NCBI GenBank assembly: GCA_046160485.1
Contig: JBJXGV010000050.1
Span: forward strand, 1 to 29,701
DNA length: 29,701 nucleotides
Source: JBJXGV01 sp046160485
Lineage (GTDB): Bacteria > Orphanbacterota > Orphanbacteria > JBJXGV01
Direction of reading: 5' to 3'
The translations under genes were made by a program, and so were the position numbers. The notes under the pieces are model-generated. The model ran no database searches. It was not told the origin of the DNA and saw nothing but the letters and a program-made list of their open reading frames with translations. Positions 25,692 to 29,701 of this stretch are shown here, piece by piece. Position 1 is the first letter of the stretch. Every line of letters starts with the position of its first letter.

Positions 25692-28600
25692 TCGCCCGTA
25701 TGAACTCGATCCGAGTCGCATCGCTGGCCGCCGCCATTTTCGCGGCGTCGCTTCTTCGCGCGAACGACGCGCACGCCTATTCGTATCAGAAGACGATCAC
25801 GGTGCAGGCAAGCCAGGTCTCGGGCGGTCCGCACACGGACTTCCCGATGTTGGTCAATATCACCGACGCGAATCTCAAGACTGTGGGCAACGGAGGGCAG
25901 GTTCAGAACGCGAACGGATACGACATCATCTTCAAAGCGCTCGACGCGACGACGTGCGGCGGGTCGTCGCCATGCGCCCTCGATCACGAGGTCGAGAAGT
26001 ACGTCGCCACCACGGGAGAACTCGTGGCGTGGGTGCGCGTCCCGTCGATCAGCGACGGCACCGTCATCATGATGTACTACGGCGACTCGAGTATCAGTGC
26101 GCCGACGGCGAATCCGACCGGCGTGTGGAACTCGAGTTTCAAGGGCGTCTGGCACCTGAAGGAGGATCCGTCCGGGACCGCGCCGCAGATGCAGGAAAGC
26201 AGCACAAACGCCAATCACGGCACCTCCGCGGGATCGATGACGACGGGCGACCAGGTCGCCGCGAAGATCGGCGGCGGCCTCGACTTCGACGGCGTCAACG
26301 ACGTCATCAATGCGGGAAGCCCCGCGTCGCTCGACGACATCGTTCCGTTTACGTTCTCGTCTTGGGCCTATCCGCGGACCATGGGCGGGCAGAGCGACGG
26401 CCGGATCATGCACAAGGGGAGCACGACCGCGCGCAAGCAACTGCAGATCAGTAGCGGCGGAACGAACGATCTCGCGATTATCGTGAACCGGGCGACGACG
26501 TCGGCCAATGCGGAGGGCGCCGACAACAGCGCAACGCTCAACGCGTGGCAGTACGTGTGCGGCACGTACGACGCGACGAACGGCGCGAAGGTCTTCCGAA
26601 ACGGCGTCGAGATCTCGTACCGCTCGTTCGTCGCCGGCTCCGGATCGACGACGAGCGAGGCGGCGTTCGACTTCCACATCGGAAACCGGCCCGGACAAGA
26701 CAAGGGATGGGACGGCATCCTCGACGAGATCCGCGTCGCGAATGTCGTGCGGTCGTCAGGCTGGATGATCACGGAGTACAACAACCAGAACGCGCCGCTG
26801 TCGTTCTTCGCGATGGGAAGCCAGCAGAGCACGCCGGCGATCTCGGGGACGGTCTTCGAAGACGTGAACTACGGCGGCGGCTCGGGGCGCACGCTCGCCG
26901 CGTCGTCGGGGTCGGCGCGCTCGGGCGCGCGCGTCGAACTCTTCGACGGCGCTGGCGCCTACAGCACGTTCGCCACCACGGACGGCTCCGGGAACTACAC
27001 GTTCACCGCGCTCGCGCCCGGCAACTACACGGTTCGCGTCGTGACGAGCAGCGTTACATCGTCGCGCACCGGGTACGTCGCGGGCCTCCTGCCGGTGATG
27101 ACCTATCGCACCGACGCGTCGAGCGGAACGGCGGCGAGCGTCACCGACTACGTCGGCGGCCACGACCCGGCCACGGCGGACGCCGGCAACGCCGCGAGCG
27201 GCTGGATTCTCAACACGGGCACGGCGGTTTTCTCCGGAAGCGGCTCGGGCAAGGCGCACGCGTTCGCGCCCGCCACGGTCGGCGCGTCAGACGCAACGGG
27301 CGTCGATTTCGGCTGGAACTTCGACACGATCGTCAACAAGAACGACACGGGACACGGGTCGCTGCGGCAGTTCATCACCAACGCGAACGCCCTGGGCGGC
27401 GAAGCGAGCCTCGCGCAAGCCGGCCTGACGGCGGCGCGCGAGACTTCGATCTTCATGATCACGGACGGCAACGCGCACGCCGGATTGCGCGCCGGGCTAG
27501 CGAGCCAACTGACGTCGGGCGTCGCGGTGATCACGCTTGCCTCCGTGCTGCCGACGCTCGCGGGCGCGTCGACCTATCTCGACGCGACGACGCAAACCGC
27601 GAACGTCGGCGATACCAACGCGGGAACGGTGGGAACGGGCGGCACTGTCGGCGTCGACGCCGTCGCACTCCCAACCTATCCGCGTCCCGAGGTGGCGATC
27701 GATGCGGGCAACGCGAACGGAATCCCGATCGATGGCGCCGCGTCGAACATCCTCGTGAAGGGGTTCGCGATTTACAACGGAGCGAGCGCGATATCGATCA
27801 CGGGCGGTGCCGGCACCACCAACGTGATTCGGAACGTGCTGGCCGGGACGCTGGCCGACGGCACGAACCCCGGCGGCGCGAATCGGAACACGGCGCACGG
27901 GATTCAGGTCAGTACCGCGGCGACCTACACGGTCGATCAATGCTTCGTCGCGTACAACGGTCAGAGCGGGATTCTCGGTACGGCCAACTCGTCGTCCGTG
28001 ACAGCGACGTACAACGAACTCGTCGGCAACGGGTGGAACTCGGGCAGCCACGATGCGCTCGACATCGATGGCATCAATGGCGTGATTCAGTACAACCTCT
28101 CCCACGAGAACACCACCAGCAGCGGCATGCCCTCGCCCGGAGGGGGTGATGGGCTCGAGATCGGGAGCACGACTCTCAACGCGTCGCAGAACAATCTCGT
28201 CGAGAACAACACGTTCTGGGGAAACGTGACCGCGGGCGCGACGCTCCGGAAGGGCGCCCGCGGGAACACGGTCCGCAAGAACCGGTTCTACTCGAACCCG
28301 GTCGGAATCATCGTGGCGACAGAGGGGAGCACTACCATCGGCAACTTCCTGACGCTCAATAGCGTCTACGGCAACACGAATCTCGGCATCGATCTGACGA
28401 ACGACGGCGGCGGCGCGCCGAACGGCGTGACCGTGAACAACGGCACGCTCAACGCCGCGCTTCCCAACTCGGACATGGATTATCCGGTCTTCACGTCGGC
28501 GGTGCTCAGCGGGACGTCGCTCGCGCTCGTCGGCTACGTCGGGAGCGCGCCGAGCCAGTCCGCTTTCGCGGGTGCGCGCGTCGAGGTCTTCAAGTCCGAC

Positions 28601-29197
28601 GACGATGTCTCGACCTACGGCGAAGGGCAGACGTATCTCGGATTCCTCACGGCCGACGGCAGCGGGAATTTCAGCGGCGCGCTGACCGTGAGCGGGCTGG
28701 CGGTCGGCGACAAGATCACCGGCACGGCGAGCGACGGCTCGAACAACACGTCGGAGTTCGGCGGCAACGCGGCGGTGCAAGCCCCGACGATCGTCAAGCG
28801 CGCGTTCACGATCGACGGCGACCCGCTCTCCGGCGGCGCGGTCGCCCCGAAAGGATCGCGAATCCAGTTCTTGCTCTACATCGACAACAAGGGGGCGGCC
28901 GTGACGGATGTGCGCGTCGGCGACGTGCTCGACGCCGGGTTCGCCTACGTCGCCGGGACGATGCGATTCGCGAACACGACCTCGAACTGCGCCGGAGCGA
29001 GTTGCTCGGGAGCCGAGGAGCAGACGATATTCGACGACGCGGCCGCCGGCACCGGGCTGAGCGACGCGATCGACGGCGACGTTGCGACGTTCGGCGCGAG
29101 CACGATCGAACTCGGAAAGCAGAATGCCGGCAACGCGCAGCTCGACATTGCCGCCGGAAAAGTTTGGGCGGTCGTCTTCACCGTCAAGGTTCAGTAG
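25688..29197 (+). CDS. Large adhesin-like protein: DUF2341, LamG, SdrD_B-like, beta-helix, DUF11-like
   Basis: The 1169-residue protein starts at the ATG overlapping the previous stop, with a signal peptide to about residue 30 (AAAIFAASLLRANDAHA). Domains in order are DUF2341 (about 35-140), a LamG/concanavalin-like jelly roll (about 145-375, with LDFDGVNDVI and WDGILDEIRVANVVRS), an SdrD_B-like domain (383-545), the CSLREA-type segment NKNDTGHGSLRQFI (550-563), a right-handed beta-helix (about 683-905, Asn-rich turns) and a linker ending NNTSEFGGN. A C-terminal DUF11-like domain (1031-1169) ends WAVVFTVKVQ, almost the same ending as the first small surface protein. This is the layout of a carbohydrate- or surface-binding adhesin. 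Its C-terminal domain may attach it to the same structure as the small subunits. It ends convergent with, and overlapping by 14 bp, the final membrane gene. Confidence 0.87.
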   Translation: MIARMNSIRVASLAAAIFAASLLRANDAHAYSYQKTITVQASQVSGGPHTDFPMLVNITDANLKTVGNGGQVQNANGYDIIFKALDATTCGGSSPCALDHEVEKYVATTGELVAWVRVPSISDGTVIMMYYGDSSISAPTANPTGVWNSSFKGVWHLKEDPSGTAPQMQESSTNANHGTSAGSMTTGDQVAAKIGGGLDFDGVNDVINAGSPASLDDIVPFTFSSWAYPRTMGGQSDGRIMHKGSTTARKQLQISSGGTNDLAIIVNRATTSANAEGADNSATLNAWQYVCGTYDATNGAKVFRNGVEISYRSFVAGSGSTTSEAAFDFHIGNRPGQDKGWDGILDEIRVANVVRSSGWMITEYNNQNAPLSFFAMGSQQSTPAISGTVFEDVNYGGGSGRTLAASSGSARSGARVELFDGAGAYSTFATTDGSGNYTFTALAPGNYTVRVVTSSVTSSRTGYVAGLLPVMTYRTDASSGTAASVTDYVGGHDPATADAGNAASGWILNTGTAVFSGSGSGKAHAFAPATVGASDATGVDFGWNFDTIVNKNDTGHGSLRQFITNANALGGEASLAQAGLTAARETSIFMITDGNAHAGLRAGLASQLTSGVAVITLASVLPTLAGASTYLDATTQTANVGDTNAGTVGTGGTVGVDAVALPTYPRPEVAIDAGNANGIPIDGAASNILVKGFAIYNGASAISITGGAGTTNVIRNVLAGTLADGTNPGGANRNTAHGIQVSTAATYTVDQCFVAYNGQSGILGTANSSSVTATYNELVGNGWNSGSHDALDIDGINGVIQYNLSHENTTSSGMPSPGGGDGLEIGSTTLNASQNNLVENNTFWGNVTAGATLRKGARGNTVRKNRFYSNPVGIIVATEGSTTIGNFLTLNSVYGNTNLGIDLTNDGGGAPNGVTVNNGTLNAALPNSDMDYPVFTSAVLSGTSLALVGYVGSAPSQSAFAGARVEVFKSDDDVSTYGEGQTYLGFLTADGSGNFSGALTVSGLAVGDKITGTASDGSNNTSEFGGNAAVQAPTIVKRAFTIDGDPLSGGAVAPKGSRIQFLLYIDNKGAAVTDVRVGDVLDAGFAYVAGTMRFANTTSNCAGASCSGAEEQTIFDDAAAGTGLSDAIDGDVATFGASTIELGKQNAGNAQLDIAAGKVWAVVFTVKVQ

Positions 29198-29701
29198 GCG
29201 GGCGCGGCGCGAGGAGCGTCAGCATCGTCGCGTAGACGGCGAGCGGCACGACGTGGATTAAGAGCCGCTCGAGCGCGGTCGCGACGAGGAAGTCGAGCGA
29301 GAAGGGACTCGCCAGGAGAACGCCGCCGTACGCGAGGAGCATGCACGCCGCGAGGGCGAACGCGGCGAGCGCGGACGCGGACGCTGACTCTGACGCCGGC
29401 GCCAATCCCGAAGCCAACCCCGCCGCCGATGCGGTGCCGCCGCCGCCGCGTCGCGCCATCGCGATCGCGCACGCCACGACCGCCACCGGCCAGAGGATGT
29501 TCCAGCGCCCCAGGTCGGCGGCCTCGCGCGCGATCGCGAACGTGAGAGGCCCGAGCCGCGCCGCGTCGAACGCGGCTCCGTCTGAAAGCAGCGCGGTCGA
29601 GAGGCCGTGCGCGTTCCGGTACGCAAGCCACGGCGCGTTCATCGCCACCGCGATCAACGCGAACGCGCCGGCGGCGCTCGCGGCGGCGCGCCGCGCGCGT
29701 G
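29184..29701 (-). CDS. Multi-pass membrane protein, 5' end outside window (possible GT39-type glycosyltransferase)
   Basis: The frame stays open to the right edge, so only the C-terminal 172 or so residues are present. Four hydrophobic segments are visible: near the edge (around ALIAVAMNAPWLAY), WPVAVVACAIAMA, AAFALAACMLLAYGGVLL, and the last one starting ERLLIHVVPLAVYATMLTLL. The ERLL-H--P-A pattern followed by a short tail resembles the end of integral-membrane glycosyltransferases of the family 39 kind, but the catalytic region lies outside and this is a guess. A stretch of Gly and Ala/Ser/Glu (about 70-95 residues before the stop) is a cytoplasmic or periplasmic loop. The stop at 29184 lies inside the end of the convergent adhesin gene. 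Confidence 0.7.
   Translation of the reverse strand, partial: RARRAAASAAGAFALIAVAMNAPWLAYRNAHGLSTALLSDGAAFDAARLGPLTFAIAREAADLGRWNILWPVAVVACAIAMARRGGGGTASAAGLASGLAPASESASASALAAFALAACMLLAYGGVLLASPFSLDFLVATALERLLIHVVPLAVYATMLTLLAPRPPTEP

Noticed and set aside
24620..26698. 692-codon minus-strand frame
   Set aside because: It crosses three real plus-strand genes and shows no domain or signal.
26545..28149. 534-codon plus-strand frame inside the adhesin gene
   Set aside because: Frame-shifted Arg-rich reading of the LamG and beta-helix region.

Overview
The window is GC-rich bacterial DNA that is almost fully coding. A FlgD-like C-terminal sorting domain, tandem FnIII lipoproteins with repeated WTAPGDDG motifs, an ECF sigma factor coupled to a TPR Ser/Thr kinase, and an outer-membrane barrel fused to OmpA and DUF11 domains all point to a diderm, environmental bacterium. 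Candidatus Eisenbacteria or a related FCB-type lineage is my best guess. That is inferred from protein style; there is no rRNA or other taxonomic marker beyond atpD.

Left part (1-9026). A secreted beta-repeat protein with a FlgD-like tail lies on the minus strand. It is followed by a minus-strand pair, a HEAT-repeat protein and an HD-GYP phosphodiesterase, which overlap and appear to share a related N-terminal domain. Divergent from this pair is an ECF sigma factor whose stop overlaps the start of a 968-residue Ser/Thr kinase with a membrane segment and many 42-residue TPRs. This block is a signalling island.

Middle (9027-17090). Two paralogous lipoproteins (four FnIII domains plus a propeller-like repeat region each) overlap by ATGA on the minus strand and meet the kinase gene tail to tail over a GC hairpin. 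Next come a DUF6036-like nucleotidyltransferase and its small partner, which look like a toxin-antitoxin-type pair. Then F1 ATP synthase beta (atpD) reads rightward from a good sigma70-like promoter. It is followed by a 164-bp inverted-repeat element and a short epsilon subunit (atpC). No other ATP synthase genes are present.

Right part (17091-29701). A roughly 700-bp noncoding leader precedes a five-gene rightward cell-surface locus: two small secreted DUF11-like proteins, a 1895-residue outer-membrane protein (invasin-like Ig, DUF11, SdrD_B-like, OmpA, Ig repeats, barrel), a membrane-anchored Ser/Pro/Ala-rich protein with an Ig-like domain, and a 1169-residue adhesin-like protein (DUF2341, LamG, SdrD_B-like, beta-helix, DUF11-like). 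The two small proteins and the C-terminus of the large adhesin carry one shared beta domain, and two of the three end in the same VKVQ tail. This suggests a co-exported surface structure with an outer-membrane, peptidoglycan-anchored component; it is the most interesting system in the window. A membrane protein fragment, possibly a glycosyltransferase, runs off the right edge.
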